From Alphaproteobacteria bacterium (GTDB lineage Bacteria > Pseudomonadota > Alphaproteobacteria > Rickettsiales > UBA8987): a DNA stretch of 13,773 bases. The notes under the pieces were generated by a model, which was not told the origin of the DNA, did not search any database, and worked only from the letters and a program-made list of their open reading frames with translations. A program made the position numbers and the translations under genes. Position 1 is the first letter of the stretch, and every line of letters starts with the position of its first letter. The stretch is from assembly GCA_003531345.1 (NCBI GenBank), contig DQGZ01000197.1:1-13773 (forward strand), given 5' to 3'. Positions 1-7,346 of this stretch are shown here, piece by piece.

Positions 1-113
1 GTAATGAAATAGACATCAAGGTGAACCTTGGCGTAGGGAAGGGCAGGGCGATTGTTTACACTATTGACCTCACCCACCAATATATAAGTATCAATGCTGA
101 CTATAGAAGTTAG
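1..113 (+). CDS. argJ: ArgJ C-terminal end (partial)
   Basis: An open frame enters from the left edge (first full codon at base 3) and stops with TAG at 111-113. It gives the last 36 residues of a protein that ends in DLTHQYISINADYRS. This tail, with the preceding DIKVNLGVGKGRA stretch, matches the C-terminus of bifunctional glutamate N-acetyltransferase/ornithine acetyltransferase. That enzyme moves the acetyl group from acetylornithine to glutamate in the cyclic arginine pathway in the cytoplasm. The DLT/SH...IN.(D/E)YRS ending is characteristic of the family, especially in Alphaproteobacteria. The catalytic Thr lies outside the window, so only identity and position of the 3' end are supported. 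The gene is convergent with the capsule co-polymerase gene, whose stop lies 23 nt away. I see no GC-rich terminator hairpin between them. Confidence 0.85.
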   Translation, partial: NEIDIKVNLGVGKGRAIVYTIDLTHQYISINADYRS

Positions 114-136
114 TGATTAGTATCAGTAACCACTGC

Positions 137-1345
137 TTATCCAATACTCTTATGGCTCATGATTGAAGCATAGGTAGCACGGAACACGTAATAAGCCATG
201 CCAAACAGGCACAGGAACAGGGTGATGTTATACATGCGCTTGGGGTAGCTTGCTTCCTGTTCAACCGTTGGGCCAGTAATAACCACAAGTTTTTTTAAAT
301 TCTGCACAGATTCACTGCGAATTTTTTCCTGCGCTGAAAGGGCGGAGCGATAACTGCTGGAAGCAAATTCAAGCTTCCGTTCCAGGTTTTTTTGCTGGAA
401 CAGCATGTCATTGTCGCTGGTGACGCTGGAATCAACGATGATTTTCTCTTTTAATTCCTGTATCTGTTTGTTTAGCACCCTTAGTTCATGCTTGAGTTTT
501 TTTATTGGTTTTGCAGTCTCTCCCTCAAATTCCACCCTGCTTGCAAGTTCAACTTCTTTGGTGTTCTTCTGTTTTTCAAGTTCACCTATCATCTGGATGG
601 TGTTGTTTACTTCAGTTGTTGGGTCAGCTACGTTGAAGCGCTGCTGTATCTTCTGCATAGATTTTTGAATATCAATTATCTTTTCTTCTGCGTTTGAAAC
701 TTCAACCCTGATAAATTCCAGTTGTTCAATTGCTACTTCTTTTGAAAGCCTGTTTATGAATTGTTCACTGGAGTTGATTATTTTTGCCAAAATCTTTCTG
801 GAATCCTCCGCACGGAAGGACTGAACCTCAATAGTAATTATACCATTTGCAGCATCATGGGAAACTTTTGTTCGCCCAAGGAAATATCTGTGCAGGTCAT
901 CAATGCCAGCGGAAGAGGAAAGCCTAGAAAAAATATCAATATTCTGGAATAGCTTCAATATGGTGGAAAAGGAAAATTCAGAAAAACGGACGGAAGCCCT
1001 GCGTGAATATATTTTTCTCAAGTCAACTTCGTTATCAAGGAATTGAAGCATTTCAATTGACTTTATATGTTCCGCAACAATAGCGGAATCAATGCTGTTA
1101 ACGCCTTGCCCGCCAGATAGTGACATGGCTGAAGCCTCTTGTATGTGCCCTTGGTTTATAACTATTTTTGCAAGGCTTATATATCTGTCAGGCTGTATGA
1201 GTAGTAAATAAAAAACAGTAATAAGAACCAATCCCAACGTTATTGGTCTAATTTTCTGTAGTACCCGTATCTTTTTCTCCTGTAACTTCAAAAGCGCTTT
1301 TAGCTTAGAGAAGGTAAGCCATATGTTTTTGTTGAGTTTATTCAT
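137..1345 (-). CDS. kpsE: Capsule polysaccharide export co-polymerase, KpsE/CtrB/BexC type
   Basis: This 402-residue inner-membrane protein has the layout of polysaccharide co-polymerases that couple an ABC capsule exporter to the outer-membrane channel. A basic cytoplasmic N-terminus is followed by a membrane segment at about residues 34-50. A long periplasmic part rich in Glu, Lys, Gln and Leu (about 205-345) is probably coiled coil. A Pro-containing segment with PKRMYN (about 368-373) leads into a second membrane helix near 373-390 and a short cytoplasmic tail. The PKRxYN motif just before the last helix is typical of KpsE, CtrB and BexC. Its ATG overlaps the end of the upstream permease gene by 8 nt (GATGAATAA), so translation is probably coupled. 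It could be named wzz/gumC-like by some pipelines, but the permease next to it and the lack of a tyrosine-kinase domain favour KpsE. Confidence 0.85.
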   Translation of the reverse strand: MNKLNKNIWLTFSKLKALLKLQEKKIRVLQKIRPITLGLVLITVFYLLLIQPDRYISLAKIVINQGHIQEASAMSLSGGQGVNSIDSAIVAEHIKSIEMLQFLDNEVDLRKIYSRRASVRFSEFSFSTILKLFQNIDIFSRLSSSAGIDDLHRYFLGRTKVSHDAANGIITIEVQSFRAEDSRKILAKIINSSEQFINRLSKEVAIEQLEFIRVEVSNAEEKIIDIQKSMQKIQQRFNVADPTTEVNNTIQMIGELEKQKNTKEVELASRVEFEGETAKPIKKLKHELRVLNKQIQELKEKIIVDSSVTSDNDMLFQQKNLERKLEFASSSYRSALSAQEKIRSESVQNLKKLVVITGPTVEQEASYPKRMYNITLFLCLFGMAYYVFRATYASIMSHKSIG

Positions 1346-2114
1346 CTAATATTTTTTTCCAGTTAACTGAGTAATAAAATAAACCTATAAATAAGCAAGT
1401 AAATGAAAATATGGCAAGGTATGAAAGGCTTACATAAGGAGAGTGGAAGCTTTCCTGATAACCCTCACGTACCAGTTGTATAGCATTTATGATTGGGTTT
1501 AGCAGTAGGTAATCCCTGTAGGCTTCAGGTATGATGTTAATTGAGAAGAAGATACCCGAAACTAAATAAAGCGGGCGGAAGCACATGGTAACTATTCTAC
1601 TTACTTCGTCTTTGAAACATTGTGCAACGGAAGTAAATAAACCAATGCCCAAAGCCATTATAAATAGTAGGAAATTGGCAGCAAGGAACAGCAGGAAATT
1701 ATCAAAATGAACGTCATATCCAATGAAGTAAAACGCAATGATAAGAACTATTGAGCAGCCAATATTAATATTCAGCTCAAGGAATGCTCTGGCAAGAACA
1801 AGGTCAATCGGGCGCACTGTTCGCAAGTAAAAAATAGCAGAGCCAGTACTCAAACATTGTGTAGTTTTGGAGATAACGTTTTTAAATAAAAGCCATGGCA
1901 TAATACCAGACATTACAAAAAGCGGGAAATCAAAGCTTCCAGAATCTTTTTTTGAGAAAGCGTAAAATATAACCGAAAGCACAGTTACGTGAACAATGGG
2001 CTCAACTAAAGCCCATAAATAACCGATGCTATAACGCCCAAAACGGGCCATCTGCTCGCGTAGGTATAGCGCGAATATCACATCCTTTTGTTGTTTTAAG
2101 GTGGCTAGTAGCAT
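1338..2114 (-). CDS. kpsM: ABC-2 type capsule polysaccharide export permease, KpsM/CtrC/BexB type
   Basis: This 258-residue protein is the membrane subunit of an ABC-2 exporter for lipid-linked capsular or surface polysaccharide. The N-terminal FALYLREQMARFGRYSIGYL segment followed by WALVEP is the amphipathic interface region conserved in KpsM, CtrC and BexB. About six hydrophobic spans follow, for example near residues 37-52, 64-78, 115-130, 142-162, 180-195 and 230-247. The ATG at 2112-2114 is chosen because homologues begin about this far before the ALFLRE-like motif and there is an in-frame block upstream. The partner ATPase (KpsT/CtrD) is not next to it: upstream is fliI and downstream are only kpsE and argJ. 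The permease must use an ATPase encoded elsewhere, or the cluster has been split. The 208-nt region upstream shows no clear sigma-70 promoter. Confidence 0.87.
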   Translation of the reverse strand: MLLATLKQQKDVIFALYLREQMARFGRYSIGYLWALVEPIVHVTVLSVIFYAFSKKDSGSFDFPLFVMSGIMPWLLFKNVISKTTQCLSTGSAIFYLRTVRPIDLVLARAFLELNINIGCSIVLIIAFYFIGYDVHFDNFLLFLAANFLLFIMALGIGLFTSVAQCFKDEVSRIVTMCFRPLYLVSGIFFSINIIPEAYRDYLLLNPIINAIQLVREGYQESFHSPYVSLSYLAIFSFTCLFIGLFYYSVNWKKILDE

Positions 2115-2322
2115 TTAGTTAATCATTGCCTAATTCTAATTATTAAAGCGCCATTTATAAGGTGGAGCATAGAGTTGTTTTTTGAAGGCCTCAGAGGGGT
2201 CGAGGCACTTGTCTTAGGGTATTATTTACCAGATTTTGAATGAAGTCCAGATTTTGTTGAGTAATTTTATTTGTTTAAGAAGATTGGAGCAATTATGAAT
2301 TACTACAATCTATTCTAGAAAA

Positions 2323-3639
2323 TTAATTAATTATAATGTTTTTTAACATTTCGTAACATTGTTTAAGGTTAAACCCTTCCATTGGTTTCTGGTTTAAAAA
2401 CTCTTCAAGCTTGGCGTTATATTTTATCGCCTCATCAATTTCTGGGTCGCTTCCTTTTCGATAAGCTCCTAGGCGTATCATCTCACTCATGTCATCATAA
2501 GTTGAAAGAAGTTTTTTTGCACGAGTAACAATACTATTCTCTTCATCATTATTGCAGTCTGGCATTGTTCTGGAAACGCTACGCAAAACATTGATAGCTG
2601 GGTATCTACCGCGTTCGGCTATTTTTCTATCCATTACAATGTGCCCATCTAAAATTCCACGCACTGTATCTGCTATTGGCTCATTCATATCATCACCTTC
2701 AACCAAAACAGTGAACAAACCAGTTATACTTCCTTTTTCGGTTGCGGCGCCTGGTCCGGCACGTTCCAGTAGTTTTGGCATTTCAGCGAATACCGAGGGT
2801 GTATAACCTCTGGTTGCTGGTGGTTCACCACTTGCCAAGCCTATCTCACGCTGAGCCAGTGCAAAGCGTGTAACAGAGTCAATGATGCATAAAACTTTTT
2901 TCCCCTGATCACGGAAATATTCAGAGACCGTAAGGGTGAGGAGAGCCGCCTGCCTTCTCATTAGCGCTGATTCATCAGATGTGGCGGCGATTATAACCGC
3001 TTTCTTTATCCCTTCTTCGCCTAAATATTTATGTAAAAATTCCTGTAATTCCCTGCCACGTTCACCCACTAAGCCAATTACCTTAACATCAGCTTCACTG
3101 AATTTTGTTAGCATGGAAACCAGCATTGACTTACCAACGCCAGACCCCGCAAAAATTCCCATACGCTGCCCAGTACAAAGGGTGGTAAAAACATTCATTG
3201 CTTTAACCCCAAGGTCAAGCTTGCCTGCAACCAAACCTCTTTTATGGGCTGGTATTGGCGGGTTGCGTAAAGGGTAGGGGGTGGTGCCATTCTCAAGTAC
3301 GCCTTTTTCATCAATCGGCTTGCCAAGCGCATTGAGAACCCGCCCCAGCCATTTTTCATGTGGGTAGAAATGTGAGGAGTTTTCTTCCAATTCAACAATG
3401 CAGCCAGAATTCACATAGGAAATGTCGTAGAACGGCATCACGATACATTTATCATCATCAATTGCGGTTACTTCACATAGATAGCGTTTATTTTTTGTGC
3501 AGATAATGGTGCATTTGTCGCCAACACTTACCTTTCCTTCAAGCCCTACAACTTCAATCATCAAGCCATTAATCGCCTTTACCCGCCCAAATGGTTTTGT
3601 AACTGCTATTGATGAAAGTTTGTTAATAAGTGATTGCAT
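2323..3639 (-). CDS. fliI: Flagellum-specific type III export ATPase FliI
   Basis: FliI is the hexameric cytoplasmic ATPase that helps feed flagellar substrates to the FlhA/FlhB export gate. From the ATG at 3637-3639 the protein has 438 residues, the usual FliI length. In this numbering Walker A is GSGVGKS at 165-171, the catalytic Glu lies in VGERGRE at 191-197, and Walker B is VLCIIDSVTR at 249-258. The EPPATRGYTPSVFAEMPKL stretch and the C-terminal MSEMIRLGAYRKGSDPEID segment are typical of FliI rather than F1-beta or Rho. An in-frame TTG at 3691-3693 would add 18 residues. I prefer the ATG because alphaproteobacterial FliI proteins begin just before the FGRV motif, and a possible -10 (TATACT, minus strand, 3699-3704) would leave a short leader. 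No clear SD is seen at either start. No fliH, fliJ or other flagellar gene adjoins it. Confidence 0.93.
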   Translation of the reverse strand: MQSLINKLSSIAVTKPFGRVKAINGLMIEVVGLEGKVSVGDKCTIICTKNKRYLCEVTAIDDDKCIVMPFYDISYVNSGCIVELEENSSHFYPHEKWLGRVLNALGKPIDEKGVLENGTTPYPLRNPPIPAHKRGLVAGKLDLGVKAMNVFTTLCTGQRMGIFAGSGVGKSMLVSMLTKFSEADVKVIGLVGERGRELQEFLHKYLGEEGIKKAVIIAATSDESALMRRQAALLTLTVSEYFRDQGKKVLCIIDSVTRFALAQREIGLASGEPPATRGYTPSVFAEMPKLLERAGPGAATEKGSITGLFTVLVEGDDMNEPIADTVRGILDGHIVMDRKIAERGRYPAINVLRSVSRTMPDCNNDEENSIVTRAKKLLSTYDDMSEMIRLGAYRKGSDPEIDEAIKYNAKLEEFLNQKPMEGFNLKQCYEMLKNIIIN

Positions 3640-3778
3640 TTGTAGTTGATTATATTCAAACTGCACTCTGCGTTCAATTTTTAAAATAAACAAGCAAAAG
3701 TATATTGCCTATTATCATTGCCTAACATCTATCAATTTGTTTTTTGTATGAAATAATAATTATTTTTAAAAATACCTC

Positions 3779-3807
3779 TTTACAAGTGAAAAAAGATTAT
3801 GTATGTA
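3779..3807 (+). promoter_or_regulatory. Possible sigma-70 promoter for the ribosomal operon
   Basis: TTTACA (3779-3784, 5 of 6 matches to TTGACA) and TATGTA (3802-3807, 3 of 6 matches to TATAAT) are separated by 17 nt. They are preceded by an A/T-rich stretch that could act as an UP element. A start site near 3814 would leave a leader of about 30 nt before rpsJ. Some promoter must lie in this 150-205 nt divergent region because fliI reads the other way, but this exact choice is uncertain. Confidence 0.35.
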
Positions 3808-3844
3808 GCGCCTCCTTTCTAATAAAATTGAAAAAGCTATTTAA

Positions 3845-4168
3845 ATGTTAGGTCAAAAAATAAGAATTAAGTTAAAGGCGTTTGATCACAGGCTTATTGA
3901 TCAATCGGCTAAAAGCATAGTTGAAACAGTTCGTAGAACTGGTTCAGTTTCTCGTGGGCCGATCCCACTTCCTCGCAAGCGTGAGGTATTCACAGTTAAC
4001 AGGTCTCCACACGTTGATAAGAAATCTCGTGAGCAGTTTGAGGTTAGAACTCATGCTCGCCTTATTGACATTGTAGACACCAACCCACAAACATTAGACG
4101 CTCTCGGTAAGCTTGACTTGCCAGCTGGCGTTGAAGTGTTCGTGGAAGTAATGCAGGAGGCAGCGTAG
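3845..4168 (+). CDS. rpsJ: 30S ribosomal protein S10
   Basis: S10 is a small-subunit head protein and, as NusE, a partner of NusB and NusG in antitermination. The 107 residues include the hallmark IRIKLKAFDHRLID near the N-terminus, GPIPLPRKREVFTVNRSPH in the middle (the loop that reaches the tRNA-site region) and the C-terminal VEVFVEVMQE. Family length is about 102-105, so it is complete. It is first in the operon and lies divergent from fliI, without the tuf/fusA/rpsG genes that often precede it. No strong SD is seen upstream, only GAAAAAG about 10 nt before the ATG. Confidence 0.98.
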   Translation: MLGQKIRIKLKAFDHRLIDQSAKSIVETVRRTGSVSRGPIPLPRKREVFTVNRSPHVDKKSREQFEVRTHARLIDIVDTNPQTLDALGKLDLPAGVEVFVEVMQEAA

Positions 4169-4172
4169 TTTT

Positions 4173-4892
4173 ATGCGTACAGGTTTACTTGCAAAAAAAT
4201 TAGGTATTACCAGAATATTCGGTGACGCAGGGAAGCATATCCCAGTTACTTTATTCAAGGTTGATGGCAATCAGGTTATTACCGTAAGAACTGAAGATAA
4301 GGACGGCTATAATGCGGTTCAGCTTGGCTTTGGTGAGAGGAAGTTGTCTCGCACTAGCAAGCCTCAAAAGGTTACTTATGCTAAGAAGGGTCTTTCTCCT
4401 AAGCAGCATTTGAAAGAGTTTAGGGTTTCTAAAGAAAATTTACTTAAAGAAGGTGATGTTATATCTCCTGCTCATTTTGTTGTGGGTCAGAAGGTTGATG
4501 TTTCTGGTGTTACCGTTGGTAAAGGTTTTCAGGGTGTTATGAAGCGTCATAATTTTGCTGGCTTGGAAGCTTCTCACGGTGTTTCTATATCTCACCGTTC
4601 TCATGGTTCAACTGGTCAGCGTCAAGATCCAGGTCGTACTTTCAAGAATAAGAAAATGGCGGGTCACATGGGTGCGAGCCGTATAACTACCCAGAATCTT
4701 AAGGTTGTTATAGTTGATGAGGTTAATGGTATCATCGGTGTAGAGGGTTCAACGCAAGGTTTTGATGGTGCTATTCTGGAGATAAAAGATGCGGTTAAGG
4801 CTCCAGCGTCTTATAAAGACGCTCCAAAACCTGCAAAATTGGTTGAGGCTGCGGCTAGTGTTCAGCAAGCTCAACAAGAGCAGCAACAATAA
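4173..4892 (+). CDS. rplC: 50S ribosomal protein L3
   Basis: L3 is an early assembly protein of the large subunit whose internal loop reaches toward the peptidyl-transferase centre. The signature is clear: GFQGVMKRHNFAGLEASHG, HRSHGSTGQRQDPGRTFK and KKMAGHMGASR at about residues 118-170. The Gln residues at 149 and 151 sit where the PrmB-methylated Gln lies in the family. The 239-residue length exceeds the E. coli protein (209). The extra is an Ala/Pro/Lys tail ending in a Gln-rich run (SVQQAQQEQQQ), and low-complexity tails are common in alphaproteobacterial L3. An AGGAGG at 4155-4160, inside rpsJ, is its probable SD; the rpsJ stop is 4 nt before the ATG. Confidence 0.98.
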   Translation: MRTGLLAKKLGITRIFGDAGKHIPVTLFKVDGNQVITVRTEDKDGYNAVQLGFGERKLSRTSKPQKVTYAKKGLSPKQHLKEFRVSKENLLKEGDVISPAHFVVGQKVDVSGVTVGKGFQGVMKRHNFAGLEASHGVSISHRSHGSTGQRQDPGRTFKNKKMAGHMGASRITTQNLKVVIVDEVNGIIGVEGSTQGFDGAILEIKDAVKAPASYKDAPKPAKLVEAAASVQQAQQEQQQ

Positions 4893-4904
4893 GGTATTAG
4901 TAAA

Positions 4905-5528
4905 ATGAAAGCACAACTTATAAATTTAGAGAATAAAGTAGTCGGGGAAGTTGATCTTCTTGACGATATTTTTGCTCAGCCAATCCGTAAGGATATTCTT
5001 CACGAAATGGTTAACTGGCAGCTTGCAAAACGCCGTCAGGGTACGCAAAGCACTAAAACCCGCTCTGAAGTTACGGGTTCTACTAAAAAGCCTTGGAAGC
5101 AAAAGGGTACTGGTAATGCACGTCAGGGTTCTATGAAGGGCCCTCACATGGTTGGTGGTGGTGTTGCTCATGCTCCTGCTCCTCGCTCTTATGAGTATAA
5201 GTTAAACAAAAAATTCCGTATTAAGGGTCTGAAAACTGCTCTTTCTCTTAAGGCTTCTGAGGGTAATTTAAAGATTGTTGATACTACAGTTATTGATGGT
5301 CAGGTAAAAACGAAAGATATAGCTTCAAAGTTGAAAAAGCTTGGTGTTAATAAAGCGCTGATAGTTCGTGGTGACTCTAGGCAGGATGGGTTTGTTTTGG
5401 CGGTTTCTAATATAAAGTTCGTTGATGTTATCCCGCAGAATGGCCTGAATGTTTATGATATTTTGCGTCATGATACTCTCGTGGTTACAAACCATGCATT
5501 GAATGAACTTCAAAACAGGTTGAAATAA
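4905..5528 (+). CDS. rplD: 50S ribosomal protein L4
   Basis: L4 binds 23S rRNA and its extended loop lines the exit tunnel with L22. In enterobacteria it also represses the S10 operon; nothing in this leader shows that such control exists here. The 207 residues match the family length. The loop GSTKKPWKQKGTGNARQGS with HMVGGGVAHAPAPRSYEYKL (about 57-105) is the tunnel-lining signature, followed by the Rossmann-like half ending in DILRHDTLVVTNHALNELQNRL. It begins 12 nt after rplC with AAGG upstream of the ATG, and rplW follows 3 nt after its stop. Confidence 0.98.
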   Translation: MKAQLINLENKVVGEVDLLDDIFAQPIRKDILHEMVNWQLAKRRQGTQSTKTRSEVTGSTKKPWKQKGTGNARQGSMKGPHMVGGGVAHAPAPRSYEYKLNKKFRIKGLKTALSLKASEGNLKIVDTTVIDGQVKTKDIASKLKKLGVNKALIVRGDSRQDGFVLAVSNIKFVDVIPQNGLNVYDILRHDTLVVTNHALNELQNRLK

Positions 5529-5531
5529 TAT

Positions 5532-5831
5532 ATGGCACAAAACGCAAAAAATTTTGATGTACTGGTTGCTCCAGTTATCACAGAGAAGGCAACTAACCAC
5601 TCAGCTGACAATAAAGTTGTTTTTGAGGTAAAGTCTTGCGCTTCTAAGTTAGAAATAAAACAGGCTGTAGAAGACGTTTTTGCAGTTAAGGTTGAAGCGG
5701 TTAATACTATCAAGACTAAGGGCAAAACCAAGAGGTTCCGTGGTTATGCTGGTGTTCGTTCTGGTGTTAAAAAGGCGATAATCAAATTAGCTGCAGGGCA
5801 GACTATTGATTTTAGCACGGCGATAAAATAA
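5532..5831 (+). CDS. rplW: 50S ribosomal protein L23
   Basis: L23 sits at the exit of the polypeptide tunnel and is the docking point for trigger factor and signal recognition particle. The 99 residues contain the typical start FDVLVAPVITEKAT and the fold core KVVFEVKSCASKLEIKQAVEDVFAVKVEAVNTI, followed by the basic extension KGKTKRFRGYAGVRSGVKKAII. Length agrees with the family (about 95-100). The Glu of VITEK, the usual trigger-factor contact, is present. The gene lies between rplD (3 nt) and rplB (13 nt). No strong SD precedes it, so it probably depends on translation of rplD. Confidence 0.97.
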   Translation: MAQNAKNFDVLVAPVITEKATNHSADNKVVFEVKSCASKLEIKQAVEDVFAVKVEAVNTIKTKGKTKRFRGYAGVRSGVKKAIIKLAAGQTIDFSTAIK

Positions 5832-5844
5832 TTAGGTAAGAATT

Positions 5845-6672
5845 ATGGCATTAAAATTTTACAATCCTACGTCTCCATCTACCAGAGGTCTGGTATTGGT
5901 TGATAAGTCTGAGCTCCATAAAGGTAAGCCAGTAAAAACCCTTACTAAAGGTATAAGTAATTCTGGTGGCCGTGATAATTTTGGTCACATTACATCGCGT
6001 CACATGGGTGGTGGTCATAAGCAGAAATACCGTACTATTGATTTTAAGCGTAGGAAATTTGATGTTGTTGCTACAGTTGAACGTCTGGAATATGACCCGA
6101 ACCGTACAGCGCACCTTGCATTACTTAAATATGATGATGGTGAGCTGGCGTATATTCTGGCTCCTCAAAGAATTAAGGCTGGTGATAAAGTTGTTTCTGG
6201 TGAAAGCGTAGATGTTAAGCCAGGTAATGCGATGCCTTTACGCTCTATTCCAGTTGGAACTGTTCTGCACAATGTTGAAATGAAGCCAGGGAAAGGTGGT
6301 CAGATAGCGCGCTCTGCTGGTTCTTATGTTCAGCTTACTGGTAAAGACGGCGGTTATGCGCTGCTAAAGTTAAAGTCAGGTGAGGTTAGAAAAATTCCGC
6401 TGGATTGTATCGCTACCGTTGGTGCGGTTTCAAATCCTGATAATTCAAACCAAGTAATTGGTAAGGCGGGAAGAAGTAGGTGGTTAGGTATTCGTCCGCA
6501 GTCTCGTGGTGTTGTGATGAACCCTGTTGATCACCCGCATGGTGGTGGTGAAGGTAAAACTTCTGGTGGTCGCCATCCGGTTACTCCTTGGGGTAAGCCG
6601 ACTAAAGGTTTCAAAACTCGTAAAAACAGGAAGCCATCATCTAAATTTATTGTACAACGAAGGAAGAAGTAA
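5845..6672 (+). CDS. rplB: 50S ribosomal protein L2
   Basis: L2 is a primary 23S rRNA-binding protein needed for subunit joining and close to the peptidyl-transferase centre. The 275 residues are full length. The first half has GRDNFGHITSRHMGGGHKQKYR and the OB-like core. The second half has the strongest signature, NPVDHPHGGGEGKTSGG, with His230 and His232 matching the conserved functional histidine region, then WGKPTKGFKTRKNRK. It follows rplW by 13 nt with TAGGTAAG upstream of the ATG, and its TAA is 2 nt before the rpsS start. Confidence 0.99.
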   Translation: MALKFYNPTSPSTRGLVLVDKSELHKGKPVKTLTKGISNSGGRDNFGHITSRHMGGGHKQKYRTIDFKRRKFDVVATVERLEYDPNRTAHLALLKYDDGELAYILAPQRIKAGDKVVSGESVDVKPGNAMPLRSIPVGTVLHNVEMKPGKGGQIARSAGSYVQLTGKDGGYALLKLKSGEVRKIPLDCIATVGAVSNPDNSNQVIGKAGRSRWLGIRPQSRGVVMNPVDHPHGGGEGKTSGGRHPVTPWGKPTKGFKTRKNRKPSSKFIVQRRKK

Positions 6673-6674
6673 TT

Positions 6675-6950
6675 ATGTCAAGGTCAGTCTGGAAAGGTCC
6701 ATTTGTTGATAGGAGTTTGCTCAAGAAAGTTGCTGCAAACGCTGGTTCGCAAAAAATTATTAATACTTGGTCAAGAAGGTCAACTATTATCCCTGATTTT
6801 GTGGGTTTAACAATAGGTGTTTATAACGGAAAAACATTTGTTCCAGTTCCAATTAAGGAGGAAATGGTTGGTATGAAGTTAGGTGAATTTTCTCCTACTC
6901 GTATCTTCAGAGGGCATACTGCTGGTGATAAAAAGGCGTCGGCCGCTTAA
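6675..6950 (+). CDS. rpsS: 30S ribosomal protein S19
   Basis: S19 is a head protein of the small subunit that contacts S13 and the A-site tRNA region. The 91 residues start with the family motif MSRSVWKGPFVD and include the core ITWSRRSTI-like segment (INTWSRRSTIIPDFVGLTIGV) and the C-terminal KLGEFSPTRIFRGHTAGDKK. Length is normal (about 92). An AAGGAAG SD lies at the end of rplB, immediately upstream of the ATG. The gene is 14 nt from rplV. Confidence 0.98.
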   Translation: MSRSVWKGPFVDRSLLKKVAANAGSQKIINTWSRRSTIIPDFVGLTIGVYNGKTFVPVPIKEEMVGMKLGEFSPTRIFRGHTAGDKKASAA

Positions 6951-6964
6951 AAAAGGTATATATT

Positions 6965-7336
6965 ATGAGCAAAACAAAATTAAAAAGACAATTAGCGGAC
7001 AATCAGTGTAAAGCCACTTTGAGGTCTTTCCGCTGCACGCCATCTAAGGTTAACTTGGTTGCTGGCTTGATACGCAACAGAGCTGCCGCAGATGCACTTG
7101 TTCAGCTTGAATATTCAAGGAAGGCAGCAGCTGAGCCTATCAGGAAACTTCTTCAGTCAGCTATTGCTAATGCTGAAAATAATCACAACCTTGACATTGA
7201 TAACCTTTTTATAAAGGAGGTTAATGTTGGTAAGGGGATAGTTATGAAGAGATTTGCAGCACGTGCTCGTGGTCGTTCTGCGAAGATTGAGAAATTCTTT
7301 TCAAATGTAACAATAATTTTAGAACAAAAAAATTAA
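6965..7336 (+). CDS. rplV: 50S ribosomal protein L22
   Basis: L22 binds all domains of 23S rRNA, and its beta-hairpin lines the exit tunnel opposite L4. The 123 residues show the core SKVNLVAGLIRNRAAADAL, the helix KLLQSAIANAENNHNLD and the hairpin GKGIVMKRFAARARGRSAKI, which ends in the basic tip typical of the family. The N-terminal extension of about 15 residues before ATLRSFRCTPSK is somewhat longer than in E. coli (110 residues). The ATG has AAGGT at a suitable distance. rpsC starts 10 nt after its stop. Confidence 0.97.
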   Translation: MSKTKLKRQLADNQCKATLRSFRCTPSKVNLVAGLIRNRAAADALVQLEYSRKAAAEPIRKLLQSAIANAENNHNLDIDNLFIKEVNVGKGIVMKRFAARARGRSAKIEKFFSNVTIILEQKN

Positions 7337-7346
7337 TTAGGTAAGT

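Noticed and set aside
2187..2210. GCCTC/GAGGC stem as a terminator for fliI
   Set aside because: Only 5 bp, and on the minus strand no T run follows it; the T run is on the wrong side.
2165..2250. Short plus-strand open stretch in the kpsM-fliI gap (reads ...ELFFEGLRGVEALVLGYYL...)
   Set aside because: It covers only about 30-45 codons, has no ATG with an SD and resembles no family I know. It is best treated as non-coding.
2936..3277. 113-codon plus-strand frame inside fliI
   Set aside because: It lies antisense to the conserved Walker region of fliI and has no recognisable domain or SD.
3811..3820. Strong SD (AGAAAGGAGG) on the minus strand upstream of fliI
   Set aside because: No start codon with an open frame follows at a suitable distance, and the fliI start is more than 110 nt away.
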